The notes: generated by a model from the letters alone, not told the origin. Shown: positions 34,944 through 47,303, counted from the first letter of the stretch. The stretch is DNA of 64,000 nt from Diphasiastrum complanatum (GCA_029204225.1 CM055103.1:23798663-23862662), one strand, 5' to 3'. Translations and numbers: made by a program.

Positions 34944-37911
34944 TTGGCTAGACAGAGCCTAGAGGTAGAGCATTCTTACCAAAAAGGTCTCTCTCTGATG
35001 TTAATGGTCCAGTTCAATGATTCTTCATGCATAGTTACTGATCAGAAAGGGAACATTGTAGTAGGAGGAGTAAGGGAAGGCAATTTGTTTAAATTGTGCT
35101 CTCAAATGCCTCCAACTGCTATGCTAGCATATGGAAACAAATGCATTGATCCAACAATCTGGAATGAAAGATTTGGCCATGTTGGATTATGTTCCCTGGA
35201 AGTTTTGAAGGCACAAAATCTGGTTCAAGATTTTCATATTAAGTTGCCCTCCAAACTATCTTTATGTGAATCCTGTATATTCGGGAAGCAACATAGAAAT
35301 CCCTTTTGGTAAGCAATCTCACTCACGTGCAACTAACACATTAGAGTTAGTGCACTCGGACATTTGTGGTCCGATTCAGACACTTTCCTTTGATGGAGCA
35401 AAATACCTCATCACCTTCATTGATGATTTTTCCCGATATACTGCTGTATATTTTCTGAAAGTTAAATCAGAAGCATTGAAATTCTTTAAAGATTACAAGG
35501 TGTTTGCTGAAAAGCAAACTGGTAAAACTTTATTGAAGTTGAGATGTGACAATGGAGGAGAGTACATTTCAACTGCATTCAATCGATTTTGTGCTGGTCA
35601 TGGCATAGCCCGACAATATACAGTACCATATTCTCCACAGCAAAACGGTGTTACTAAGAGAAAGAATCGGACTTTGGTTGAAAGTATTAGGTGTATGTTA
35701 AAAGATTCTAATCTTTCTAATAAATTTTGGGCAGAAGCAATTGCGACAGCAACATATGTGCAAAACTTATTGCCAACGGTTGTTGTGCCTGGAAAATCTC
35801 CGTATGAAGGCTGGTGTGGTAAGAAACCGTAGGTCTCTCACCTAAGGTCTTTTGGTTGCACTTCCTATGCCCATATTCCTAAAGAAAAGCAAAAGAAACT
35901 TGATAACAAGAGTGTCAAGTGTATTATGCTTGGTTACAGTACTGAATCTAAAGGATACAGACTGTATAACCCAGCTACAGGCAAAATAATTGTTAATCGT
36001 GATGTTATTTTTGATGAGACGTTAGTTTCATCAAAAACAGTGGGAGAAGATTCAACAATTAACACTGATTCAAATGAGGTTGTGTGGGAGCTTGAACATT
36101 TGGAAGATGATATTCCCACTGAGCCTGCAACTGAACCAGATGAGGAACTAGTGGTAGATATTAATAATGGGGAAGGAAATTTTGCTCCTCCTATTGCTGA
36201 TCCTCCAGCTAGTTCTTCTGCAAGTTCTCCTACATTGAGAAGATCTACCTGAGAAAAGAGACCATCCATAAAGGCCTTGGAGTCAGAATGGAGGTCTTAT
36301 TTTGCCTTAAGTGCATCAACTGATTTAGAGCCTCAAACTTTGAAACAAGCACTTAAAAGTTCACATGCTGAAGAGTGGAAAAAGGCATTAGACACTGAGT
36401 TTGATTCGCTTATTAAAAACAATACATGGTCACTAACGTCACTTCCAAGTAACGGGAAGGTTGTTGGTTGTAAATGGATCTTTAAACAGAAGTTTAAAGC
36501 AGATGGTTCATTAGATCGATATAAAGCTCGATTAGTGGCCAAAGGATATTCACAAGTCGAAGGCGTCGATTATAATGATACATTCTCACCGGTTGTCAAG
36601 ATGACTTCCATTAGAACCTTACTTGCAATTGCTGCAACTAAGGACATGTTTATACATCAAATGGATGTACAAATAGCCTTTCTGAATGGAAGATTAGAAG
36701 AAGAGATTTATATGCAACAACCGGAAGGATACATTAAGCTTGTAAATGAGAGTCTAGTGTGTAAACTACACAAAACTATTTATGGACTAAAACAGTCACC
36801 TAGAGCTTGGTATCAGCGTATAGATGCTTATCTAAAGTCAGAAGGATTTAGTGATGGACATGCAAATTCAAATATCTATATCCGACAGAAGCAAAGTTCA
36901 TTGGTAATTATAGCATTACATGTTGATGATGCTATACTAGTGAGCAATGATCTCACTTTTATGAACTATTGCAAGTCAAGAATATCTTCTGAGTTTGAGA
37001 TGGTAGACTATGGTAATCTACACTATTGTCTAGGTATTCAAGCTAAAAGGAATAAGCAGCTTAAGACAATACACCTCAGCCAGAAGAAATATATACAAGA
37101 ATTGTTACAAAAGCTTGCAATGACTAACTGTAAGCCTGTGAGCACACCTATGGAGAACAACTTAAAGTTATCCAAAGATATGTGTCCACAAAACAAAGAA
37201 CAACAAGAACTTATGGAAGAAATTCCATATCAAAGTGTTGTTGGCAGTTTAATGTATGCTGCAATATCTACTAGACCTGATATTGCTTTTGTAGTTAGTG
37301 TTGTCAGTCAGTTTCTAAGTAATCCTGGTCATCTTCATTGGATAGCTGTTAAGAGAATACTTAGATATTTGAGTGGAACTTCTGGTTTTGGTATTACATT
37401 AAGTGAATATGTTTCTAACAATGTATCAAGATTAATCGGTTTCTGTAATGCTGACTGGGCAAGTGATATTAATGAAAGAAGGTCGACATCAGGATATTGT
37501 TTCATGCTTGGTTCTGGAGTTATTTCTTGGACAGGTAAGAAGCAGCCAACTATATCTCTTTCCAGTGCAGAAGCTAAGTATGTAGCAGCGTGTCAGGCAA
37601 CCAAAGAAATTATCTGGTTAAGGAGATTACTCAATGATCTCTTAATCCCTCAAGAACATCAAAGGACAATTCTCAAGTGTGATAGCAAGAGTTGCATTGC
37701 TATGATGAAGAATCCTCGATTCCATGCTCGAACGAAACATATTGAGATTCAATATCACTTTGTTCGACATCAACTTGCAGATGGCAAAGTACAATTGGAT
37801 TATTGTGCTATAGAGGATATGGTTGCTGACATATTCACCAAACCACTCACTAAGGATAAATATGAATTTTGTAGAAGACAATTAAAAATAGTTCATGATG
37901 ACATGTCTTAG
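34944..37911 (+). pseudogene. element H Pol: integrase, RT, RNase H, lightly decayed
   Basis: Pre-integrase zinc region WNERFGHVGL..CESCIFGKQHRNPF, then a frameshift near 35310. From 35266 to 37911 a single frame continues: HSDICGP, RCDNGGEY, NGVTKRKNRT, DVIFDE, EWKKALDTEFDSL, KARLVAKGYSQVEGVDY, QMDVQIAFLNGRLEEEIY, HVDDAILVSND, GSLMYAAISTRPD, SAEAKYVAACQATKEIIWL and DIFTKPL. Only two stops break it (TAG 35830-35832 and TGA 36250-36252, the latter in a likely CGA). The catalytic integrase Glu of NGVAER is Lys here, and RT has HVDD where YVDD is usual. Confidence 0.93.
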
Positions 37912-37931
37912 ACATTATGACTAAGTGGGAG

Positions 37932-38161
37932 TGTTAAATATAATGTATAGTCTAAATGTCTAAAAGACTATTATATGCCACGTGGACCACTTGGGTCCCC
38001 AACCGTCGCACCTCTACGACATACACAGAGAGAGACCTCTCTGTCACTTTCTGTATGTAAGAGCTATTGCTCTCATTAACAGCATTCAATATATATTCTC
38101 TTGTTCTCTCTCTCGTTCCACAATATCTTCCAGCTGCAGTAGCATCATCACTAATTTAACA
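37932..38161 (+). repeat. element H 3' LTR
   Basis: 230 bp with perfect 8-bp ends TGTTAAAT and ATTTAACA. It starts 20 bp after the pol stop. Confidence 0.93.
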
Positions 38162-38461
38162 GTAGAGATAGTATTCCGAGGAATTCTTTTATTATAAAGA
38201 AAGGAGAGAGAGAATTCTGAATGATGATCTAGGAAGATGAACCCAAGAGACATATGTACTAGCTCATTCTAAATTGGCGTGATCATGAGGGTAGTGCAGG
38301 GTGCAGGCCAGGCCCCCCAAGGGTCACACCCTCAGGCATCCGTCCAAGCATCCAGCCATACACTAGTCTTGGAATTTTGATGATCTCTATGATTATGTAT
38401 GATTATTCAGTAGGTAATGGCCATTGGTCAGACCATTATCACAAATAATCCGATCCTTGAA

Positions 38462-39005
38462 AAGCTCGTGGTCTCTCTCTCTTTCTTTGATCTGTCCCTC
38501 GCTCATTCCCTCCTGCTGCGATGTCTCTCCCTTTTTATCTCTCCCTCCCCCTCCTCCCTACTACATCCTCTCTCTCTCCCGTTGCGTTGTCTCTCCCTCT
38601 CTCTCCTTCTTGCTGCTCTCTCCTCTCTCCCTTCCCCTGTTGCGCTCTCTCTCTGCTACGCTCTCTCTCTCTCTTTCGCTCTCTCTTCCTCTCCCGTTGC
38701 GCTCTCTCTCTGCTACTGCGCTCTCTCTGTGCTATGCTCTCTCTCTCTCTTCCGCTCTCTCTTCCTCCCCCTGTTGTGTTCTCTCTCTGCTGCTACGCTC
38801 TCTCTCTCTCTCCGTTGTCTCTCCCTCTCGTGCTTTCTCTCCTCTCTCCTGCGCTCTCTCTCTCTATCTCTGTATCGCCTGCTCTGTCTCTCTCTCTCTA
38901 TACATATATATCTATCTCTACACCACCCGCTCTCTCTCTCTCTCTCTGCGCCCCGCTCTCTCTCTATATCTATTTTTGTGTCTCTCCACTCTCTTGTGTT
39001 GCTGA
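38462..39005. repeat. pyrimidine-rich imperfect minisatellite
   Basis: About 540 bp of CT runs broken by TTGCGCTCTCTCTC, TGCTACGCTCTC and similar phrases. The three plus-strand ORFs of 170-200 codons over it are composition artefacts. Confidence 0.95.
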
Positions 39006-40330
39006 ATCTCTCATTTCTATAAAAACCTAAAAAGAAATAAGGAAAAAAATATGGGCCCTATATTATGCAGAATAATATAAAGCTCAAAATAGCCCAAAAA
39101 TTAATTGAATGACAATCATGTAATGATTATGCATCAGCAGGCAATGGAGCTTTGAGTTGTGTCTCTCTAGGTAGCAGTGACAACAGGGGATAGCTTTCTC
39201 TCTCACACACACATAAGTTTGGAAGCAGTTTGAAAACAAATGAACAAAAATTTTGGGACCATACATTATGCAAAATAATATAGGGCCTAAAAAGGCCATA
39301 ATCAATAGAAGGTCAATTCTGTGTAATTGATTCTACGAAGGTGGGTTATACCCATAAATTAGAATTATGCTCATCTTGTATGTAATTACCCAGATTCTGT
39401 GGCCTGAAACCCTTGTCTTTTGATGTTTGATTTGGTGGTTGATGGCATAAGGACACGAAGAAAGACAACCTGGCTAGGTCAGCAACTTCATTTCATATTC
39501 ACATAAAACGTCTAATTTTGGAAAAAAAAATTAATATACTCATCCTCCAGGCTTATAGGTGGCTGGTATCACCCCTACAATACCCAGGCCGGCAGCCACA
39601 AATTAAAAAATAATAATATTCATACCCAGCTGGTATCAAAATTTAGTAAAAATATAATACCAGGACCTGGTTGGTATTGAAAAAATCAATACTCATCCAA
39701 CACTAGCTAATACGCTCATAAACTTGCTTCACTTGTGTTGAAGGGCACTAAGCAAGGCATAACCCTATGACACAAGTTAAGCTTTTATGAGCGTATTAAT
39801 CTATTTTTAATTGGAGATGCATTATGGTTACCCTTTCCTATTGGCATGTTGCCATGAAATATGCCATATCAATCTTCATGCTTATCCTCATATGAAAGAG
39901 GCTAGGGTGCATATGTTTTAAGGCTCATTTTATTAATGGATGAAAATTATTAAGTTTGCCCATCTTTAGAAGCCCAACCCCCAGGTTGCTAGCCACATGA
40001 TTTTTTAACAATGGACATGTCAAAAACATCATTAGAGAAATTCCAATATAAAAAATAATCCTTTGTAAATATACTTATATTTATTTTTCTCTAGTTTCTG
40101 GCTCAATCAAAATGCAATATTTCGCATTCCTCGCAAAAACCTATGTTCATCAGTTTGGTTGGAATGTTGAGTAGAACACTTTTGTCGCATTCCTTGCCTG
40201 TTGAAATTTGCATGTAAAACTGTAGACTGTGCGAGAAACAGTTCATTTCTGCAGACTATTTGTAAGAGTGTGATTTCTTTGAGTGAATTAGAGGGTAGTT
40301 AGAGTGAGTAGGAGTAAGATTAACTCCAAC
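39006..40330. other. intergenic, AT-rich
   Basis: No gene. Near 39555-39690 the phrase GGCTGGTATCA / CTGGTATCAAAA / CTGGTTGGTATTG recurs about three times. Confidence 0.45.
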
Positions 40331-41330
40331 ACTTCCCATTAAGCTTGATACTACTATGAATCTGAATCTAAATTGAGATTTAACATACCTACCAAAGTAG
40401 CATACTTCTCTCTTGACAAGGGTTTTGTCAAAATGTCAACCAACATAGTATTAGTATGACAATAACTTAGCACAATTTTTTTACTCTAAACTTTCTCTCT
40501 AAGAAAATGAAACTGAACTTTTATGTGTTTAGTTCTAGAATGAGTTCGTGGGTTCAGAGATAGAGCTATACAGCTCTGATTGTCGCATTGGAGTACAGTT
40601 GAACTGATTTGTGAAATTGCAGATTCTGTAGTAACCTTCTGAGCCAAATAATCTCCTTCACTACTGATGTAGCTACAACATATTCAGATTCTATAGAGGA
40701 CAAAAAAATGTATTTATTTTTTCTACTGTTCCATGAGATGGGTCCTCTTGCAAGGAAACAGATGTAACCAGTTGTGGACTTTCTGGTATCAATGTCTCCT
40801 GCCCAGTGAGAATCTAAATAGGTGACTAATGTGAGTGCAGCTTCTATGTTTCCATTATAGATCAAAACCCAACGGGGTTGGCTCAACTGGTTAGCTTGGC
40901 ATCCAAAGTTTCTTTGGTCCCAGGTTCGAGCCTCCCCTTGGAAACCAAGAAGCATTATAGATCAAAGCATGGTGCTTTGTAGCTTTAATGTACTTCAATA
41001 CTCTTTGAAGATCCTTCTAATTTTTTAAGCATGGATTAGATGTGTATTGTGACAGTGTGCTTACCATATATACAAGATCAGGTCGAGTGCATATCATAGA
41101 ATACATTATTGATCTGATTATTGACTGCTATTCTGCCTGCTTCAGTTCTGGGGCAAATGTCTTTTGATAGTTTGGATCCTAGATCCATGGGTGAATCTAT
41201 TGGTTTAAAGTCCTCTATGCCATATCTGCGAAGTACATTGGTTAGATAGGTTTCTTGGCTTATAGTGATCCTTCTACTTGCACGATCTCTGGTGTACTTT
41301 CATCAAATAGTATTGAATAAAAGATTCCAA
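40331..41330 (-). pseudogene. copia RT C-terminus and RNase H relic
   Basis: Minus-strand reading from 41290: ITISQETYLTNVLRRYGIED, PIDSPMDLGSKLSKDICP, MHSTRPDLVYMVSTLSQYTS, then after the SINE YLDSHWAGDIDTRKSTTGY, GPISWNSRKNKYIFLSS, SEYVVATSVVKEIIWLRRLL and DILTKPLSREKY near 40380. Several stops and frame changes. No LTR. Confidence 0.87.
40867..40952 (+). mobile_element. tRNA-derived SINE, 86 bp, with 14-bp target-site duplication
   Basis: The direct repeats CATTATAGATCAAA at 40853-40866 and 40953-40966 bound an 86-bp insert. It holds a polymerase III A box (TGGCTCAACTGGTTAGC) and B box (GGTTCGAGCC), the pattern of a tRNA-derived SINE or tRNA retro-pseudogene. It lies inside the copia RNase H relic and splits its reading frame. 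The body is shorter than most plant SINEs, and it has no obvious A tail. Confidence 0.88.
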
Positions 41331-41339
41331 ATAACATGT

Positions 41340-41700
41340 ATTCCTTTAGTATAGTAAGTTATCTATTCCCCCCAAAGAAAAGTCTCATTCTAACATTTGG
41401 ATAAATGGCACATTCCAATGTTGCTAGAACAACACGCACTTTGAGTGGTTCCTAGCATGCTTCGTCATGTGTATCAATAGAATAGAAAAGTTCCATATTT
41501 GAAACATTACCACTACATTGTTTAACTTTCATCATATTACATTGAATCAAAAATTCCATACTACATGCATTCCTTTCAGATTAGCAACTTTTTATTCTAG
41601 AAAATAGATGCATTCTAATTTTTTTTTAAATAAATGTGATATTCCAAATTTGCTAATAGAATGAGCACTTTGAGTGGTCCTTTTTTTATTTTTATTTTTT
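41340..41700. repeat. diverged tandem duplication
   Basis: 41330-41455 and about 41560-41690 share ACATG.ATTCCTTT, GATATTCCA/GCACATTCCA..TTGCTA and GCACTTTGAGTGGT.CCT in the same order, roughly 235 bp apart. Confidence 0.7.
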
Positions 41701-42019
41701 TGTGATAAATTGATTGCGTATGAGACTTAACACTAACAAATTATAGACACCATGTACAATTATTATCATATAGCTAGTAAAGGCCAAGTACATTAGTGTT
41801 GAAGGGCAAGATTGCTGGAAATTAAGCCCACAGTTGTCTCCTTGGAATTACAACTCAGACAACCAATTTATTTGAAGAATGTCTACAATAGGCTTCCGCC
41901 TGATCTCCAACAAAGGGTAACCAATCCTATTATAATTTCAAGTTCAAATGTTAAGTTCAATAATTTGAAGTCATTGAAGACTTGGCCATCTTCAAGGACT
42001 TCCACGAATTAGTATTTAG

Positions 42020-43101
42020 TGTTGGATTTACTCCTTCTACTCTCCTAAATCCCAATTTTTAATATGCCTCCATTCATGCTGCATATTTACTAACGTTGTC
42101 ACGCAGTCTGCATTTTTACACGCAAATTCATACAGACAAAGAAAAGGCGAATGAATCGCGACACTGTGCTCTTACACATGTTATGGTGACAAGCGAAAAG
42201 GGGACACAACCTTACTGAATGCCAAAAGTGTCCTAAAAGCTAAGGCATCCTGTAAATCTTATCCTAAGGCCATTCGTAAGAGTGACGCACTTTTGCATCA
42301 TCACCAACGTTCACTTCAGTACTAACTGACGTCGCACCCTTTCCACGCTCACCCTATGCAGTTGCGCTAACAGATTGGACAACGATTACAGCCACCCACG
42401 ATCTCTTGCAGACAACACATCCACTCTGTACTTTCACATCTACACACCTGTAATATTATGTATATATTGGATACCATCTGTGTATTCATAGACGGGAGAT
42501 GAACAATGTATGAAGAGATAAGGAGAGACTAGGAGAAGAGGTTTGATTCCTCATTACAGATAGAAATAAGCTTTGTAGGACATGCGGTTTCGTCTGCTAC
42601 TGTCTTCTGCTCTACTGCATTATTGACTTGTATACTTGATATACTTAATCTAATACAATTCATTTGTTCTGCGTTCAGAGCTATGTTAATATTGCTATGC
42701 TTATTCTTCATTCTGTCTGATCTTTCTTGTTGCTCTTTCTGGTAATAGACGATTAACCTTTAGTCTTGTCTTTCGCGAATTATTCGCGACTAATTATCAG
42801 TCAAGCACAGTCTAGCTCTTCGCGAATCATTCACGACAGATAATTTGGCTTGCAATTTATGACAAATTATTCATCTAGCGCTTCATGCATTAAACATTTG
42901 GCTACGTAATCTAGAATGACTGTGATTTCTATCACTAAAGTTCTGTTCATTCTGATAGGCGTAGTCATGCTTGGGGAGAGAGTCAAATAATTCATTCTGC
43001 TGCGCATGAATATTTTTTGTTCGAGTTTGCTTCTCGATCTTGTTCGAGTTCATTTCTCATTCGTGTTCGTCATTTATTCTTCTCCCATCTCTCTCCCAAC
43101 A
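42020..43101. repeat. solo LTR (family M) inside the J 5' LTR
   Basis: 1,082 bp starting TGTTGG and ending CCAACA, flanked by TTTAG on both sides (42015-42019 and 43102-43106). The intact J LTR has one TTTAG at this point. It includes a near-perfect palindrome TCGCGAATTATTCGCGA at 42773-42789. No coding sequence: an LTR-LTR recombination product. Confidence 0.93.
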
Positions 43102-43872
43102 TTTAGAACAAGTCTACAAAATTACTCTAAGTGTCGCGACAGTCTGTGGAAATGAATTATGTTTTCCACAGTGTCGACTTTTTTGCATTTCCTTGAAATG
43201 TAACACTTAGGCACAGTTCAAAGTTCAACCATTTTAGGGCACCTTTGGCTTTTTCACAAAATGCAAAGAGAGATAAATTCCTGAAGGTCATCTACTTTCA
43301 AGAGTTGAACTGTTTTAGGGCACCTTCAGCTTTTTCGCAAAATCCCGAAGAGAGAAATTGTCGAAGGTCGTCTATTTTGAACGAGGAACGTTCCTAGCCA
43401 CTTTCTAGAATTTGCGAAGTGAGAGAAAACTACTTCCCCTAACATGTGAAGTGAGAGAATTTGTGACATCCTCGTCCGCGTCAACATTCCCTTATTCGTT
43501 GACCGTATATACCATGTATAGTTGTCACACAAGCCAAATACTTCCAAGTACAATGGCTTACCTAATTAGGTGAAAAATATTTACTATAATTAAAACATGG
43601 ATAAATTCTATAAATGGATCATCCAGGGACACTCTAGATGAGGCTCCGTCCATGAGACATATTATTTGAGCCTCCCAGTTACGCCGCCATTTATGGTTGT
43701 AATTGCTATTTTATTGTGCTTCAGTGTAATATAGCAGCAGCATGTTTTTCTATCTGTGTATAACGTAGATGAATGCTTGTTGTGATTGAATGCACTTTAT
43801 TGATGTTTGATAGCATTTGTTCACTCACTCTGATCAGAACACGACAATATGGAGAAGCTAGTCAATACCCTA

Positions 43873-44755
43873 AGCAATCCACCCCCAAGCCATAGTGAAG
43901 AAGACAAGAGAGGAGAGGAAAAACTGGCTCAAGAATCACAATTCACAATAGGAGGATGGGCGAGTTTCCACTAGATTTATTCTCCTCAAGAGAGAGAGAA
44001 TATTCCCTTTACGATCTCCATGCAACCCAAATTGAGCTATTGATCTCCAATTCTTGCATTAAAGCGGTCTTCATCATGCATGTGCTCCTATGTCTAATTA
44101 TAGGTCTTGGCCCTCATATGATTATTAATTATTTAATACGACCACGTCCGGAATGATGTAGCATAACTAATAACCACATACAACTGGAGTGACCGGCTAT
44201 CCACGTCAGGAATTATTCCGATTCCCTTGTACAGGACATGGACATAACATTATTCCCCCTTTAAACCATTTCTATCTCTAGAAATGAAAACTAGAAAAAT
44301 TCTTCTTTATGCTTTCGACCCTCTCCCATGAATCATCATCCTCAATCCGTCCCTTCCAGCTGATTAAGCACTCAGAGATAGAACGATTTCTCGATTGTTT
44401 ATCTCTTGTTCAGAGTACATTTCCAAGTTCCAAAGGAACACTAAGCGATGAGTCCTCCAAATGGGTAAGATCTTTCTCTGAACCAACTACTTCACCTTCA
44501 TGCAAACTTAATTTTAATCGGCTTACATGGAACACTGGGTGAGTAGTCTTGTTCTGAAGATCTAGTTCGTAAGCTAAAGAACCAATTTTCTTTATAATCC
44601 GAAACGGTCCACAATATCTCGTAGAAAATTTATAATGCTTCTTTGTACTCATAGTCTTAGAATCTTTAGGTATTCTAAGATATACCCAGTCATCAACTTT
44701 AAAATCTTTGGGAGACCTTTTAAGATCGGCATAGTGCATAGCTCTATCCTGAAGA
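43873..44755 (-). mobile_element. chromovirus (Ty3/gypsy) 3' fragment inserted in the J LTR
   Basis: About 880 bp absent from the other J LTR. The right part (44755-44285, minus) encodes the integrase C-terminus: DRAMHYADLKRSPKDFKVDD, STRYCGPFRIIKKIGSLAYE, HPVFHVSRLK. After one TGA at about 44410 comes a chromodomain-like end, ECLISWKGRIEDDDSWERVE. The left part (about 43890-44280) is LTR-like and is matched at 59025-59180. Confidence 0.88.
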
Positions 44756-45100
44756 GAATGACTTCTCAGTTTCTGATCAGACGATGGCTATCTTTGACGC
44801 CTGAGGAACTTGCGCTACTACACTGCTATTTCAATCTATTTTTGAACTAAACCTCATATTGAATATGATTTCCAGTAATACCACACACACACAAACCATT
44901 TCTAATATCTTCGGTAAGTATGAAGTAATTTTTAAAATCTTGTTGGGCAATTAGAACACTTAAAGTCGTAGTTATACTTAGCATAAGCTTTCTAGTAGAC
45001 TATTTTTGCATCTAACAGCTGATTGTAACGAGAGAGCTATTCCACAATATTCCTGCTCTCTTCTCCGTTCACATCCTTTGCACTCCCTTTCCCCATCAAA

Positions 45101-45114
45101 TTGGTATCAGAGCG
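45101..45114 (+). other. element J primer-binding site
   Basis: TTGGTATCAGAGCG two bases after the LTR; initiator tRNA-Met type. Confidence 0.92.
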
Positions 45115-45158
45115 TAGCTCATATAAACCGAGAGACTAAGTTTGTTCTATTTGTATTA

Positions 45159-45641
45159 ATGTCTCATATAGGTAGCTCTTCGTCTTCATCATCCAACGAA
45201 GCTAGAATCATTGACAAGTTGAATGGTTCTAACTTCTACATCTGAAAGTTAAAACTCCGGATGATGTTGATATATAGAGATCTTTGGGATGTAGTAGAAG
45301 GTGCTGACTTGAAACCAGAAGATGGTGATCAAGCAAAGGCTTGGAAGGTCAAGGATCAGAAGGCCTTAGCATGCATCACACTCAATCTGGCTGACTCCCA
45401 AATATCGCATGTTACCACATGCAAAACCTCTAAGGATGCATTAGATTTGCTATCAAATCTCTATGAGACTCATGATGTAACCACTAGATTACATCTAAGA
45501 AGGAAGTTCTTTACTCTTAGCATGTTTGATTCTACTGCCATCACTTCTCACATCAACAGCTTCAAGTCTTTATTGGATCAGTTATCAACTATAGGATGTT
45601 CTATTCAAGATGATGATGCCACTGAAAATGATATCTGCTAG
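45159..45641 (+). pseudogene. element J Gag N-terminal fragment
   Basis: ATG 45159 (MSHIGSSSSSSSNEARIIDK, LNGSNFYI), a TGA at 45243-45245 in place of a likely Trp, then the same frame with LRMMLIYRDLWDVVEG, KALACITLNLADSQ, LDLLSNLYETHDV and LRRKFFTLSMFD. It ends at TAG 45639-45641. The zinc knuckle, protease and integrase are lost at the K insertion or deletion. Confidence 0.88.
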
Positions 45642-45689
45642 TCACATCTTGAAGACTCGTGGAGACATTTGGATAAGAATTCGTTGATT

Positions 45690-47303
45690 TTCTCCTCCAC
45701 TACTTTGGGCATCTGAAAGTCCAGCTAGCGGATATAGTTCTCGAGCCTCATGATGAGGAGGCTTGACCTTCTCCTTAACTGTGGCTAGGGCCTGTGTCTT
45801 GGTCTTGGCTTTGTGTGTCTACTCCCATATCAGAAGGCCCTTGGTCTTGACCGCTCAACCCCTGATCCTGACTTGTGTCCCCTGTTGCTTACTAGCCTTG
45901 ATCTTGGCTCGTGCTTGCCTGCACAGTGTCAAAGAGGGATGGCGTTGGAATTACCACAAGGGTTGGTTGATCTTTATGCTCCATAAACTTCTAGCAAGAT
46001 TTGAGGGCTTGTTTTTCCTGGGCGAGCTCTTGATTTGCAGTAGTCTGGTATTTGTCGAACTCCGCCTGGTAGCTATTGAGAGTTTGACTGTAGACTTGCA
46101 CCTGATGCTGGAAAAGATTCATCTCTGATTGAGATAGTGGCCTTGAATCAGGTGCAGGTTGAGCTAGCCAGGTGAGTTTTTTTTGTTGTAGACTCTGCAC
46201 CTTCGCTCCCAAGCATGCGTTTTCTGCTTCGTAGATCTGTAGTTGTGCTTGGAGGGGGGCGAGTCTTTGGGTAGCTTCTGATTGCAGCTCTTGCACTTTG
46301 GTGGAGGCGTCCATCAATGCCTTGAAGAGGCTTTGGATATGATTATTTAGGCACTCTTCATTTGCTTGCAGCTTCAAGATCTCCTGCTATCCACTCAGCT
46401 CACGTTGTTGAGCTACTTGTAGTTCCTGCTGCAGCTTCTGAATCTCGGCTCGCAGCTATGTGTTGCTTGTGGCTAAATTTAGTACCCGATTGTCCAGAGA
46501 GGCTCGGGATGCTACTACATCCTAGATGAATGTCCCCAAGGCTTGGTAGGCCATTGTTAGGTCCGTTGGACCAACCGATATACTTAGCTTGTTGGGGCTT
46601 GTGAGGTAGTGGCCCTGACAACTCGTACGGTATCTTTGTCATTGTCCTCTATAAGCTTTTTCGGTGATTGTTGGCCATCAGGTGCGGTGGGATCTACATG
46701 ATCTAGTGATGGAATGAAAACTATTTATACAAACGCATCATCAGACAAAAGTTTTTCGCCTTCGGCAGCCTTTGATGGAGAAGTGGGTGGTGTGAGAAAA
46801 ACAGAAGTGGAGATAGGGAGAGGGACAGTTTGTCCAAAAGAGAGAATGGGTGGAATAGAGGGGAACTGGAGGGTAGTGTGAAGGATGGAGAAAGAAAAAG
46901 GGGCTGAAGTGGCTTGACGTGGCGATGAAAAGTTTATGACCTACATCCAGGCCAGGGTGTTGGGAGACAATTGGGAATTGGAAGGATTGAACTGAAGAGG
47001 AACAATGGTGGAAACAAACAAGATGGAGGAAGCGATAGTAATGGAAGGGGTGGTAGAAGATGGAACAGAGGTAGAAGTAGCAATTTCAAAGGAGGTGGGT
47101 ATGGAAACAGAAGCGGTGGTTGTGGGTTGAACAAGAGAAATAGGAGCAAAAACAAAAACAATAGTAGAGGGCTGTACAGAAGAGGAAGTGGCGGTGGTAG
47201 AAACAGAAACTGTTAATGGTGTGGTGGTGGCGGTGCGACGTCTAGTAGCAGGTCAGGATGAGGAGGAGGGGGTAGCGCCACACATTCTTTTGTTGGCCAT
47301 CGT
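45690..47303 (-). pseudogene. element K decayed ORF, Ser/Thr/Pro-rich then coiled coil
   Basis: A single minus frame starts at ATG 47303 region (MANKRMCGATPSSSS) and reads through a Ser/Thr/Pro-rich stretch. Then come DHVDPTAPDGQQSPKKLIED and a Gln/Leu/Glu-rich heptad region (LRAEIQKLQQELQVAQQREL, KVQELQSEATQRLAPLQAQL). At least eight in-frame stops interrupt it, many at codons that could have been CAA, CAG or CGA. No zinc knuckle or Pol motif was seen. It may be a gag of a non-autonomous gypsy element; I do not recognise it. Confidence 0.5.

Larger units (their letters stand above)
34944..38161 (+). mobile_element. copia element H, 5'-truncated with intact 3' LTR
   Basis: The element begins in the pre-integrase region, has almost complete integrase, RT and RNase H, a polypurine tract (AGTGGGAG, 37924-37931) and a 230-bp 3' LTR. 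It lacks gag, protease and 5' LTR. It abuts the 5' side of the NPF relic and may have arrived in its first intron. Confidence 0.9.
41813..45098 (+). repeat. element J 5' LTR, split by two insertions
   Basis: Three pieces, 41813-42019, 43107-43872 and about 44756-45098, line up in order with 51540-52849. It starts TGCTGGAAATTAAG and ends TTCCCCATCA. The partner LTR starts TACTAAAAATT, so its first bases have mutated. Confidence 0.9.

Noticed and set aside
38417-39030. Three plus-strand ORFs of 169-201 codons, Leu/Ser-rich
   Set aside because: Pyrimidine-rich low-complexity DNA rarely makes stops on this strand; all three frames are open and none has a domain.
40867-40952. Functional tRNA gene
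   Set aside because: A and B boxes are present but the sequence does not form a plausible cloverleaf by eye and is bounded by a target-site duplication.
46971-47216. Gly/Arg-rich ORF resembling an RGG-box protein
   Set aside because: Antisense of the decayed Ser/Thr/Pro-rich K frame; no start context or domain.
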